From the NCBI RefSeq assembly GCF_007559275.1, contig NZ_VMHK01000002.1, positions 1 to 64,000 of the forward strand: a DNA stretch of 64,000 nt, read 5' to 3'. This DNA is from Bifidobacterium apousia. Its GTDB lineage: Bacteria > Actinomycetota > Actinomycetes > Actinomycetales > Bifidobacteriaceae. A program made the position numbers and the translations under genes. The first letter of the stretch is position 1, and each line of letters starts with the position of its first letter. The notes beneath the pieces are model-generated. The model was not told where the DNA came from, made no database searches, and was given only the letters and a program-made list of their open reading frames with translations. This document shows positions 53,768 through 62,973 of the stretch, in pieces.

Positions 53768-54763
53768 TCAATCGACGATGAATCGGTCGTCGTAAGTGCC
53801 CTCGTCCACGGTGTCAGAACCGCCGGAGGTCAGGATGATCACTGCGCAGTCATGACGGCGGGAGACCCGCTTCAGGGTGGCCAGCAGGGTGTCCCAGTCG
53901 CTCGGCTCCAGCCCCTCGGTGGGTTCGTCGGCGATGAGCACGTCGCACTCGCAGCACAGGGCACGGGCCACGGAGGCCAAGCGGAAGTCCAAGTGGCCCA
54001 GATCAGCGGTCAGCTTGTCCTGCAGGCGCTCCGGGAAGCCCACTTCGTCCAGCAACTGACGGGCCAGATTGTCCTTGGGGCCCAGGAAGGTGCGTCCGCT
54101 GGCCTCCATGGTGTAGACAAGATTCTGTACGGCGGTCAGGTCGCGCCTCAGGGCATCGGTGCCGAAGATGGCTCCGATCTGATGGCCGCGATAGTCGGAG
54201 GCCAGCAATTGGCGAAGGTCCGTGCCCCGGAAGAGCACGCTGCCCTGGGTAGGAGCGCGCAGACCGGTCATTAGGGCCATCAGAGCGGCCCGTCCGGAAG
54301 GCGTAGTGGTCTCCACCGAATAGATGCGGCGGCGCTGGAATTCCAGATCGACATCGTCCAGGATCTGTTCGGGGCGACCCTGGACCTTGCGCGTGTAATC
54401 CACATGCTTCAGGGAGAGCACCGGGTAGCCGCCAGGAACCAGAATCCGCTGTTCATCGGTCTCCAGCAGCGGGTCCTCCTCCTGACCGCCGTCGGGATCT
54501 TCGGCATTTTCCTGCTCGATGACCACCTTGAAGGCAGCCATCGACACGTCCTCTTCAGAGGAATCATCCTCCTCGGACTGTTCGCCCGTCTGAGAAGCTG
54601 CTCCTTCCTCGGATTCGGGCAGCGGTTCGGTGCTGGTGTTCTCGTCGGTTTTGTGCTCAGCATCGGCCGTTGTCTGAGCGGCTTGCTTCTGATCGGTCTG
54701 TTTCTGATCAGTCGTTGCCTGGGACTCTTCGTCTGGCTGCTGGTCCGATGTCTTTTCGCTCAT
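53768..54763 (-). CDS. ABC-type ATP-binding protein with degenerate motifs and acidic N-terminal tail
   Basis: A 331-residue protein. Residues 1 to about 105 are low-complexity and acidic (Glu, Asp, Gln, Thr, Ser). An ABC domain follows, but key residues are changed: Walker A reads TTTPSGRAA, with Arg158 in place of the Lys; the Q-loop has Gly201 instead of Gln; the LSGGQ signature is absent (LDFRLASVARAL); and the H-loop His is Ser313. Walker B with the catalytic Glu280 (VLIADEP) is kept. ATP turnover is therefore doubtful. It is coupled by ATGA to the FtsX-type permease and may be a regulatory or structural subunit. Confidence 0.82.
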   Translation of the reverse strand: MSEKTSDQQPDEESQATTDQKQTDQKQAAQTTADAEHKTDENTSTEPLPESEEGAASQTGEQSEEDDSSEEDVSMAAFKVVIEQENAEDPDGGQEEDPLLETDEQRILVPGGYPVLSLKHVDYTRKVQGRPEQILDDVDLEFQRRRIYSVETTTPSGRAALMALMTGLRAPTQGSVLFRGTDLRQLLASDYRGHQIGAIFGTDALRRDLTAVQNLVYTMEASGRTFLGPKDNLARQLLDEVGFPERLQDKLTADLGHLDFRLASVARALCCECDVLIADEPTEGLEPSDWDTLLATLKRVSRRHDCAVIILTSGGSDTVDEGTYDDRFIVD

Positions 54764-55995
54764 GCCTCGTCCTCCAGGTCGTTGGTGTATAGCTGGGCGG
54801 TTCTGAAGGCCGCTACCCTGGCGGCTGCTGCCAGAGCGAGGACCAGGCAGACGGCCAGGCCAATCAGGATCATCTTCCAGATCAGACCAGCATGAGGCAT
54901 GCTGGCCAGGCTCCCCAGCCGGAAGAGCGACCGGCCCAGCGGCCGACTGATCGCGGTTCCCAGCGCCAGGCCCAGCACCAGTCCAGGCAGGGTGAGCAAG
55001 AGGGTCTCCAAGGCGAACTGCCAACCCAGCCGAGCCTTGTGGACCCCGATGGTGATGGCCATGCCGATTTCATTGGCACGGCTGCGCAGCATGAGGAACA
55101 AGCAGCCCAGCAGAACCAGCCCGCCCAGCAGGCAGACCAGGATAATGGTGGTCCGCGCCTGGTCGGCGGCCTGGTGGACAGGCTCCATCCGCCGCTGGTA
55201 GTCCTTCAGGCTGGGGGAGTCGATGTCATATTGTGAGGCCTTGAGCCCGTCCTTGCGCAGCTCCTTGATGAACTTCTGGTAGGTGCTTGGCGAATCCAGG
55301 ACGAAGGCGACGAGCAGTTCATGGCCAGGGTCTCCAGGTTTGCTGGCTGCGTCCAGCCCCAGCATGGCAAAGGTGGGGTAGGCCGTGTAGATGGCCCGGT
55401 TGGCGGCCGGATCCACGGCCTTGCGATAGTGGTAGGTGCCGGAGATGGTCAGCTTGACCTGCTGATCCTGCTGGCGGGGATCCTTGATGGTCAGGGTGTC
55501 GCCCACCTTGAGCTTGTTGGCCTGCGCCATTTGCTTGGAGATCAGCACGGTCTGGGTGCCGGAGGCATTCTGGGAGGCGTAGTCCAGCCCCTTGCCCTGA
55601 TCCACTGCGAAGGGGCCGTGAGGCAGAGTGGGTTCGGCCTCCTTGTCGGAGACCCCCACCAGGGAGTAAGCGCCTGACTGGGGCAGTCCCTCCGGGCTGA
55701 TGTCGGCGGTCTCATGGAAGTAGGCCTTGTACTGCATGCCGTCCATCTGCAGGCGCTGGGCGTACTTGGAATACTCGTTCCAGCCCAGGGGAGAGGCCTT
55801 GGTTCCCTTGCGCGGGCTGATGACGGCATCCACCTGTTGGGATTCGTAGTCTGTGGTGCGTGCCTTGGTGTCAGCCTGGAGCACGGTGGCCGCCGTCGTG
55901 GCCAGAGCCGCCACGACCAGGCAGGCCAGAACCATGACCAGGCTCCGCGCCGCATGCCGCCTGATGGTGAACCAGGCGTTCTTGAGAACGAACAT
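54760..55995 (-). CDS. FtsX-like/MacB-type permease
   Basis: A 411-residue membrane protein. TM1 lies at about 18-38, a large extracytoplasmic MacB_PCD-like domain spans about 40-285, and three helices follow (about 288-307, 332-352, 376-398) in the FtsX pattern. 'LRSRANEIGMAITIGVHKARLGWQFALETLLL' is the conserved cytoplasmic coupling region. It precedes the ATP-binding-protein gene with a 4-nt overlap. Type VII ABC systems of this kind do mechanotransmission or lipoprotein handling rather than simple transport; the specific role is unknown. Confidence 0.86.
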   Translation of the reverse strand: MFVLKNAWFTIRRHAARSLVMVLACLVVAALATTAATVLQADTKARTTDYESQQVDAVISPRKGTKASPLGWNEYSKYAQRLQMDGMQYKAYFHETADISPEGLPQSGAYSLVGVSDKEAEPTLPHGPFAVDQGKGLDYASQNASGTQTVLISKQMAQANKLKVGDTLTIKDPRQQDQQVKLTISGTYHYRKAVDPAANRAIYTAYPTFAMLGLDAASKPGDPGHELLVAFVLDSPSTYQKFIKELRKDGLKASQYDIDSPSLKDYQRRMEPVHQAADQARTTIILVCLLGGLVLLGCLFLMLRSRANEIGMAITIGVHKARLGWQFALETLLLTLPGLVLGLALGTAISRPLGRSLFRLGSLASMPHAGLIWKMILIGLAVCLVLALAAAARVAAFRTAQLYTNDLEDEA

Positions 55996-56096
55996 GACAC
56001 CCTTCCTGATAGCGTTCCAGGGATGACCGGGCGGCCCACAATGGCGGGCCTAAAGTCCGGTCGCCGTCCTCCAGTCTAGCCAGGGACGCTCCCAAG

Positions 56097-57569
56097 CTAG
56101 CGGTGCGAACTTGGAGCTTGCTGAATGTCTCGCTCGGTCTCCGGCTGCTCGGCGTGGGAGAAGTTGCGCACCTTGAGGGAGACGGCCAAAGCAGCCAGAA
56201 TCAGCACCAGGGTGAAGATCAATCCGTGGTGGGTGCCCCTGGTGAAGGCCTGGGCTTTATCAACCCCGGCTGCCTGCCCCTCGCCCATGGCCAGCAGGGA
56301 GGTGGTGATGGCCGTGGCCACGGCTCCCACAATCTGTTGCATGGTGTTGATGATGGTGCTTCCGTCGCCGGACTGCGGGCCGCTCAGAGAGTTGAGCGCA
56401 TAGGTCTGGGCCGGTGACATGGCCAGTGGGCAGCCGATCATCAAAATGATATGGGCAGCCACCACCAGGGCCACAGGGGTGTGCGGACCGGTGAACAGGA
56501 GGATGACCGTGCCAAGCAGGGCGACAAGGAATCCGCAGCGGACGGGCATACGAGCCCCGAAGCCGTCGTAGAGCCGGCCGGCGAAGGCCGAGACCAGGGC
56601 GTTGATGGCTCCGCCGGGCAGCATGAGGATGCCGGTCATGGCCACAGGCAGGAGCAGCCCTCGCTGCAGGAACTGGGGCAGCAGATACATGGAGGAGAGG
56701 ATGACTGCGAAGTCCAGCATGACCAGGGTGGCGCCGTAGCGGAAGGCCGGAATGGAGAAGATGCGCAGGTTGAGCACCGGGTGTTCCAGACCCAGCTGAC
56801 GACGAATATAGAGGACCAGGGCTGCTAGGGCCACGACCAGGATGATCAGGGTGACAGGGGAGAGCCATCCGTACCGGCTGGCCAGGCTGACGCCTGCCAC
56901 CAGTCCGCCGAAGCCGACAATGGACTCCAGAATAGAGGCCAGGTCGGGACGCTGGTGGGTGATGGTCCCCACATTCTTCAGGAAGCCGACGGCGAAGATC
57001 AGAGCCACCACCAGGAAGGGGGTGAAGAACCAGAAGATCCAGTGCCAGGTCAGCTTGCCTAGGATGATCCCGGTCAAGGTCGGGCCGATTGCCGGGGCGA
57101 ACATGATGACCAGAGCGCACATGCCCATGACCGTGCCCAGACGGGCAGGCGGGAAGATCAGCATAGCCACGGTGAACATGAGCGGCAGGATCAGGCCGGT
57201 GCCGATGCCCTGGATCAGCCGTCCCGTCAGAAGGACGGGAAAGGTGGGGGCCAGGGCCGAGACCACCGAGCCCGCCAGGAAGGCGACCAGGCCGAAGATC
57301 ACGGTCTGCCGGGTGGTGAACCACTTGGAGATCAGGCTGGAGAAGGGCAGGACGATGCCGATGACCAGCATGTACCCTGTGACCAGCCATTGCACGGTGG
57401 CGGCGGGGATCTGGAAGCTCTCCATCAGGTTAGGCAGGGCGATATTGAGCGAGGTCTCGCTCAGCATGCCCACGAAAGCCCCGATCATCAGCGCGGCGAT
57501 GGCCGGCCAGGGATGGGGGACGGCCGGTCGTGACCGGTGAACAGAGGTAGAGGTGGACGTGTTGTGCAC
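56097..57569 (-). CDS. MFS drug-efflux-type transporter (DHA2, 14-TM)
   Basis: A 490-residue integral membrane protein with about 14 helices. Motif A-like and motif C-like segments are visible ('GRLIQGIGTGLILPLMF', 'FAPAIGPTLTGIILGKLTWHWIFW', 'MSPAQTYALNSL'), as in EmrB/LmrB/QacA-type proton antiporters. The GTG at 57569 is chosen because gaaggagatcattatc gives a strong ribosome-binding site; the frame continues upstream without one. It is divergent from the helicase gene. Substrate unknown. Confidence 0.92.
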   Translation of the reverse strand: MHNTSTSTSVHRSRPAVPHPWPAIAALMIGAFVGMLSETSLNIALPNLMESFQIPAATVQWLVTGYMLVIGIVLPFSSLISKWFTTRQTVIFGLVAFLAGSVVSALAPTFPVLLTGRLIQGIGTGLILPLMFTVAMLIFPPARLGTVMGMCALVIMFAPAIGPTLTGIILGKLTWHWIFWFFTPFLVVALIFAVGFLKNVGTITHQRPDLASILESIVGFGGLVAGVSLASRYGWLSPVTLIILVVALAALVLYIRRQLGLEHPVLNLRIFSIPAFRYGATLVMLDFAVILSSMYLLPQFLQRGLLLPVAMTGILMLPGGAINALVSAFAGRLYDGFGARMPVRCGFLVALLGTVILLFTGPHTPVALVVAAHIILMIGCPLAMSPAQTYALNSLSGPQSGDGSTIINTMQQIVGAVATAITTSLLAMGEGQAAGVDKAQAFTRGTHHGLIFTLVLILAALAVSLKVRNFSHAEQPETERDIQQAPSSHR

Positions 57570-57729
57570 GATAATGATCTCCTTCTTCAGACAAACAGCA
57601 CGCCATCTTAGGGAGGCGGCCATTTTTTCGTAAGTCGGCATGTCTACTCGCTTCGCCGAAGGCGTGCCCCATCGGGATGGAAAAGGTTATGCTCGGGAAT
57701 GGTCGTCAGCGACCATAAGGAGGGTGCGT

Positions 57730-60700
57730 GTGGATTGGCATGCAGCGGTCTACGGGTCAAGAGCCGTTGGTTCAGGAGGCCATGGCTTCTATGATCCGGG
57801 CGACGACGAGGAGGGGCGGACTTTCGGTGATCCAGACATCATCTCTGATGCCGCTCTGCGTCGATTGGGCGGCAAGGCTTACTTCCGCGCCCACCAACTG
57901 CTGGATGACCGCCGCTTTACAGACCTGCGCCTGCGGCACCTGGGAGCTTTGACCGTTCTCAAGGGACGTGTGCCTGCCACCTATCAGCCGGACGGTGACT
58001 GCATGGTCCAGGCTCGGCTGGATGAGCAGGCCCATCGGGTCATTGACTCCTCCTGCACCTGCCGGGCCTTTGGGCGCCAGGGTCCTGCCTGCAAGCATGT
58101 GGTCGCCCTGATCATGGCCTACAACGAGTCCAGCCAGTCCTTTGCAGGATCGGATGACTGGGCCGGCGACCAGGGTCGGTCCGGTTCCGCCCGGTCGACC
58201 TCGGGACCCCTGGCAGCCTACATGCACCGGCAGGAGGGTCGGCGGCGGCAGGCCTTTCGTGACCGCCAGCTGAGCCTGCTCAAGCAGGAGAGCGGACCGG
58301 TTGGCGGCCGTCACCTGCCCATCGGCTCGGTCGGGCTTATCCCCGATCTGACCAGTGAGCGCGGCGGCTGGCTGGTCCGTCTGCACATCACCCTGTCCTC
58401 CCACGGGGTCGCCTACCTGGTCAAGGACCTTCCGGCCCTGCTGCGCGCCGTGGACCAAGGCGCATTCATGTCTTACGGACGGCGGCTGGCCTTCATCCAT
58501 TCCCGTGACACCTTTGATGACCGGGCCCAGGCTCTGCTGACCATTCTGGAAAGGGCCGGCGCCATCCGCCGTAGCCTGGCCGAACAGGAGGGGGGCATGC
58601 GCCGCCGCCTTGCACGCGCAGGATTGGCGGGGATCCGGCTCAGCGACGACGAGGTGGCGCAGATCCTTGACCTGTTCGTAGACTCTGGACTCACCCTGGA
58701 CTACACGCCTCCCGAGGACTCCTTCCTGCAGACCATGCCTGCCCCCGTCCTCGACGGCGACCCGGACCCTGGCATCGCGGTCAGCAAGGAGGCGAATGGC
58801 TATCGGATCACCCATGCCCTGGCCGTGGAGCGCTTCATCGTAGGCCAGGCCTCCTCCTTCGTTATCGTGCGCCCTTCGCAACCCGGCTTAGGGCTGGATC
58901 TGGGGCCTGTCATCCACCGCTGCAGCGCGCGTTTCATGCGTCATCGGGACCTGCTGGAGACCCTCTGCCGCCCTGGCGAGGATCGGGATCTGCATCTGGA
59001 TGCCGACGATCTGGATCTGTTCGCGCGGACCGTCCTGCCTGACCTGGATCAGGGTGCCCAGGAAGGATCCGGGATCTCCGCCAGTCTGCCTGAGGAGTTG
59101 GATGCCAGGCGGCGGCCGCCCTGCAGGATCGAGCTTTACCTGGACAGGGATCGGCAGGGGGTCACCTGCGATCTCAAGGTCCGCTACGGGGACCGTTTTC
59201 TGTCCGTCGGCGCTGACCCTGCCTCGGAGGATGAACCCGGCAGGGATCGGGAGAGCGAGTCTTTGGCCCGGCAGACGGTCCGCCGCTATTTCCCCCTGAT
59301 GGAGGAGGGGTTGGCCCGTATCCCCGAAGAGAACGAGGAGGCCATCCACACCCTGTTGACCCGGGGCCTGCCCGTGCTCAAAGGTCTGGGACGGGTCTTC
59401 TCCACCCCGGCCTTCGATGGGCTGAGCGTCGTCTCTCATCCGCAGATCCGCGTAGGTGTGCGGGTGCGTTCCGGACTGGTCGAGATCTCGCCCATCGCCG
59501 ATGAGGTGCAGCCCGAGGAGGCTGCTGCCATCCTGGCCGACCATCGCCGTCGTCGCCGCTTCCATCGGCTGCGCAACGGGGCCTTCGTCGAGTTGGCTGA
59601 TTTGAATACGGATGCTGTGGACACCCTGGCCGAAGACCTGGGCATCGACCCGGCTGATCTGGTCAAGGGGCCGGTCCGGGTGCCTGACTTTCAGCTCGGC
59701 TACCTGGATGCGCTGGTGCCCGAGCAGGACCGCGATTCCAGCTTCCGCAACTACCTGAAGGAGCGCAAGCCCGATCCTCAGGGGTTCAAGGTCCCCGATG
59801 GGCTGCGCGGGCAGCTCAGACCCTATCAGGTCGAAGGGCTGCGTTGGCTATGCACTCTGAGCGACCGCGGATTCGGCGGCATCCTGGCCGACGAGATGGG
59901 CCTGGGCAAGACCATACAGATGCTGGCCTACCTGCTCTCCCGTCGGGATCAGGCCAGGAATCGGGGACCTTCGCTGATCGTCTGTCCGGCCTCCTTGGTC
60001 TACAACTGGGAGGCCGAGTGCCGCCGCTTTACGCCGGATCTGCGGGTGGGGGTCCTGGCGGGAGGGCGCGGCCAGCGTCAGGCTCTGCTGGATCAGGCCG
60101 GGTCCTACGATCTGCTGATTACCTCATACGATCTGCTCAGGCGGGACCTGGACCGGTATCGGAGTCTGCCCTGGTATGCCTTGGTTCTGGATGAGGCCCA
60201 GTACATCAAGAACCATGCCACCAAGGCCGCGCGGGCCGTACGAGCTCTGGACAGCCTGCACCGGTTCGCCCTGACCGGCACGCCCATCGAGAACCGGCTT
60301 TCCGAGCTTTGGAGCATCTTCGACTTCCTGATGCCTGGGATGCTGGGTCCATACTCGCGGTTCAGGGACCGCTTCGAAATGCCCATACTCAGCGGCGACC
60401 AGGATGCCCAGTCCAGGCTCCAGGCTCTGGTGGGTCCCTTCATTCTGCGCCGGCTCAAGTCACAGGTGCTGACGGATCTGCCCGAGAAGATCGAAAACGT
60501 GATCAGCGTGCCTCTGCAGGGTCGTCAGCGCAAGCTCTACGCGGCCCTGGAGCAGGAGCTGAGGGCCACCCTCAACAAGGAAAAGGACCAGGAGTACGAG
60601 GTTGGCAAAATCCAGGTCCTGGCCCAGTTGACCAGGCTGCGGGAGGTCTGCTGCGATCCGCGTCTGGTCTACCAGGATCAAGGCCGGGATCGGCGCGGCG

Positions 60701-61224
60701 ATTCGGCCAAGCTGGATGCCATTGAGGACCTGGTGGTCTCCTGCCAGGATGCAGGACGCAAGATGCTGATCTTCTCCCAGTTCACCTCCTACCTGGACCT
60801 GATAGCCCAACGGCTCCGTCGGCTGGACGTGTCCTACGATCTGATCACCGGCGCCACCTCCAAGAAGCGGCGGCTGGAGCTGGTGGAACAGTTCAACAGG
60901 GATGCCACGCCGGTCTTTCTGATCTCCCTGAAGGCCGGCAACACCGGGCTCAACCTGACCGGAGCCTGTGTGGTGGTCCATGCGGACCCCTGGTGGAATG
61001 CCGCTGCCCAGGAGCAAGCCAACGACCGCGCCCACCGGATCGGCCAGACCCAGGACGTCAACGTCTACCAGGTCGTAGCCAAGGACACCATCGAGGAACG
61101 CATCCTCAACCTGCAGCACAGCAAGAGCGACCTGGCTTCGCGCTTTGTCGATTCGGCCGCATCCACCGGCGCCGCCGGCGTAGCCAGGCTGAGCAGAAAA
61201 GACCTCCTGGCCCTTCTGAGCTGA
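57730..61224 (+). CDS. SNF2-family helicase with N-terminal SWIM zinc finger
   Basis: A 1164-residue DNA translocase. The SWIM finger is Cys109-x-Cys111-x9-Cys121-x-His123. The SNF2 N domain has Walker A 'DEMGLGKT' near residue 725 and the DEAQ box at 821-824; the HelicC domain has 'TGAT' and 'DRAHRIGQ'. The roughly 550-residue middle region is the SNF2-associated domain of bacterial HepA/RapA-like SWIM proteins. Role probably in chromosome maintenance or transcription recycling. The GTG at 57730 is chosen because aaggagg ends 6 nt before it. Confidence 0.94.
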   Translation: MDWHAAVYGSRAVGSGGHGFYDPGDDEEGRTFGDPDIISDAALRRLGGKAYFRAHQLLDDRRFTDLRLRHLGALTVLKGRVPATYQPDGDCMVQARLDEQAHRVIDSSCTCRAFGRQGPACKHVVALIMAYNESSQSFAGSDDWAGDQGRSGSARSTSGPLAAYMHRQEGRRRQAFRDRQLSLLKQESGPVGGRHLPIGSVGLIPDLTSERGGWLVRLHITLSSHGVAYLVKDLPALLRAVDQGAFMSYGRRLAFIHSRDTFDDRAQALLTILERAGAIRRSLAEQEGGMRRRLARAGLAGIRLSDDEVAQILDLFVDSGLTLDYTPPEDSFLQTMPAPVLDGDPDPGIAVSKEANGYRITHALAVERFIVGQASSFVIVRPSQPGLGLDLGPVIHRCSARFMRHRDLLETLCRPGEDRDLHLDADDLDLFARTVLPDLDQGAQEGSGISASLPEELDARRRPPCRIELYLDRDRQGVTCDLKVRYGDRFLSVGADPASEDEPGRDRESESLARQTVRRYFPLMEEGLARIPEENEEAIHTLLTRGLPVLKGLGRVFSTPAFDGLSVVSHPQIRVGVRVRSGLVEISPIADEVQPEEAAAILADHRRRRRFHRLRNGAFVELADLNTDAVDTLAEDLGIDPADLVKGPVRVPDFQLGYLDALVPEQDRDSSFRNYLKERKPDPQGFKVPDGLRGQLRPYQVEGLRWLCTLSDRGFGGILADEMGLGKTIQMLAYLLSRRDQARNRGPSLIVCPASLVYNWEAECRRFTPDLRVGVLAGGRGQRQALLDQAGSYDLLITSYDLLRRDLDRYRSLPWYALVLDEAQYIKNHATKAARAVRALDSLHRFALTGTPIENRLSELWSIFDFLMPGMLGPYSRFRDRFEMPILSGDQDAQSRLQALVGPFILRRLKSQVLTDLPEKIENVISVPLQGRQRKLYAALEQELRATLNKEKDQEYEVGKIQVLAQLTRLREVCCDPRLVYQDQGRDRRGDSAKLDAIEDLVVSCQDAGRKMLIFSQFTSYLDLIAQRLRRLDVSYDLITGATSKKRRLELVEQFNRDATPVFLISLKAGNTGLNLTGACVVVHADPWWNAAAQEQANDRAHRIGQTQDVNVYQVVAKDTIEERILNLQHSKSDLASRFVDSAASTGAAGVARLSRKDLLALLS

Positions 61225-61466
61225 TCCCGAACAGCAGCTGATCTATTGGTCAGTGGTCATGAATGCAGCATCACCGCTGGCCGAGGCCCTTGGGTCATGG
61301 CTTCGGTTATTCTTGATGTATTAGTCAAATCGAAAGACTATATGGGTGAGCAGATTGACCGTTGCTCTACCGGTGGATTTGTCGATTTGGCAGCAGTCGA
61401 CTATTCGGGTTATGGGAGTCTGGTCACCTTCAGCTCCTTTGATGGCAGGAAGCTTGGAGAGCAATC

Positions 61467-62237
61467 ATGATCAGCGGCGTGCAGATGTTCTGCTCAGAGT
61501 TTATGGGCACGGCCCTTATGATGGCCATTGCGGTCATGGTCGCAGCCAGCAGGTCGCTCCCCAGGACAGGGGCCTATCGAGCCGACTGGATCAACGCTTC
61601 GGTGGGCTGGGGTCTTGCTGTATATATAGGCGTATATGCGGGGTGGAGAACGGGCGGGCATCTCAATCCGGCCGTGACCCTGGCCAGGGTGGTCGGTCAC
61701 TGGATTGATCCACAGGCGACCTTGAACGGACTGGCCATGGGCAAGGGTGGCATTCCGGTCACCATGGCCAATGTGGCCACCTTCATTTCCGCCCAGTTCT
61801 TGGGGGCCTTCTTGGGTTCCTGCCTGGGCTACCTGGGCACTCGCAAGCATTTCGAACTTCCCACCGATTCAGATACCAAACTCATGGTTTTCTGCACCAA
61901 GCCGGCCATACGGTCGAATTTCTGGAATCTGACGTCGGAGGCCATCGGCACGGCCATTCTGGTTGCCTGGGTGTTCCTCAATGGGGGGACGCCTACCCAG
62001 GTCGGGCCCCTGGGCGTGGCCCTGGTCATCACGGTTCTGGTCATGGCCCTGGGCGGGGTTTCCGGTGCGGCCATGAATCCTGCACGTGACTTTTCCGCTC
62101 GATTGGCTTACTGCCTGCTGCCCATGTCCGGCAAGAAGGATGCGGACTGGAGCTACGCCTGGATACCCTTTGCCGGGCCGATCATCGGAGCCTGCATCGG
62201 TGTGCTAGCTCCTGCTTGGATGGGGCTGCTGCCCTGA
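61467..62237 (+). CDS. MIP-family aquaglyceroporin
   Basis: A 256-residue channel with six transmembrane helices. The two NPA half-helices are 'GGHLNPAVTLA' and 'GAAMNPARDFSARL'; the Asp after NPAR is the usual mark of glycerol facilitators. It probably conducts glycerol and water. 'AGSLESNH'-type overlaps in other frames are not used; ATG at 61467 follows a weak ggagag stretch. No glycerol kinase is adjacent. Confidence 0.92.
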   Translation: MISGVQMFCSEFMGTALMMAIAVMVAASRSLPRTGAYRADWINASVGWGLAVYIGVYAGWRTGGHLNPAVTLARVVGHWIDPQATLNGLAMGKGGIPVTMANVATFISAQFLGAFLGSCLGYLGTRKHFELPTDSDTKLMVFCTKPAIRSNFWNLTSEAIGTAILVAWVFLNGGTPTQVGPLGVALVITVLVMALGGVSGAAMNPARDFSARLAYCLLPMSGKKDADWSYAWIPFAGPIIGACIGVLAPAWMGLLP

Positions 62238-62320
62238 TTGTCAGCATGGAAAAGCCCTCGGCCCTGTCAGGGGGTTATTACGACAGGACCGGGGGTCGAG
62301 TTGGTTAAGGCAGCTCGAAC

Positions 62321-62737
62321 TCAGTAGCTGGCTGAGGTGGGCTCCTGGAAGCGGACTGTCAGCCCGCGGCCGTGGTGAAGGAACATCTCTGCACCGTGGC
62401 GGTCGACGTCGCGATGGGTGAAGAGCATGCGGATGGCGAAGGCCGTCTGGACATCATCAGGCAGGTCCAGGAAGGCCTTGTGGGCATCCCATCCATCAGC
62501 TGCGACAGCCTTGTTGGGTACGTAGGCGTATCCATAGCCGTCCTCGTCCACGTAGCCCAGGAACGGCAGATCCCATGCCTGGTGGTAGCTCAACTGATCC
62601 TTGTAATCCTCGACCTTCTTGAGGGCCTCGTCGCTGATGCCGTATTTGCGTGCGACCTCGTTGGCCTTGGCGGTTTTCGCGTCGGCATCTTTTTCGAACA
62701 TGGAAGTATCAACAACAATGACTGTATCGTCTGCCAT
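62321..62737 (-). CDS. Hypothetical protein
   Basis: A 138-residue soluble protein, mildly acidic, with no signal peptide or membrane segment and no motif I recognise. Features: a Lys/Ala-rich helix (DADAKTAKANEVARKYGISDEALKKVEDYKD in order) that could be a short coiled coil, then a mixed region with several aromatic residues and His pairs near the C-terminus (FTHRDVDRHGAEMFLHHGRG). Gaaagg lies before the ATG at 62737, which is preferred over a longer frame. Convergent with the aquaglyceroporin gene. Confidence 0.65.
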   Translation of the reverse strand: MADDTVIVVDTSMFEKDADAKTAKANEVARKYGISDEALKKVEDYKDQLSYHQAWDLPFLGYVDEDGYGYAYVPNKAVAADGWDAHKAFLDLPDDVQTAFAIRMLFTHRDVDRHGAEMFLHHGRGLTVRFQEPTSASY

Positions 62738-62973
62738 GACTGACCTTTCTGTGTGACGGCCTGCACGTGTGGCAATCGACATCATGACCGTGCAGGGCCA
62801 TGACCGTTCAGGTGACCGTCCATCGTCGACGGTGACCTCTGGATGCAAGATTCCTTCCACTTGCAAGAATAGCAAATTTCGTCTGCAGATAGGAGCAGGG
62901 AACCGTGAGGTTCACCATAGGTGCCTGTCACTAGTGAAGAAGAGGCCCAGCTGTGTTCTCATGCGGCGAACGA

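Noticed and set aside
54764..55024. In-frame N-terminal extension of the degenerate ABC protein
   Set aside because: It lies inside the permease gene; the ATGA overlap at 54760-54763 marks the start.
61246..61470. A 74-codon frame ending in ATGA overlap with the aquaglyceroporin start
   Set aside because: No domain or ribosome-binding site; the overlap is most likely chance, although a leader peptide cannot be excluded.
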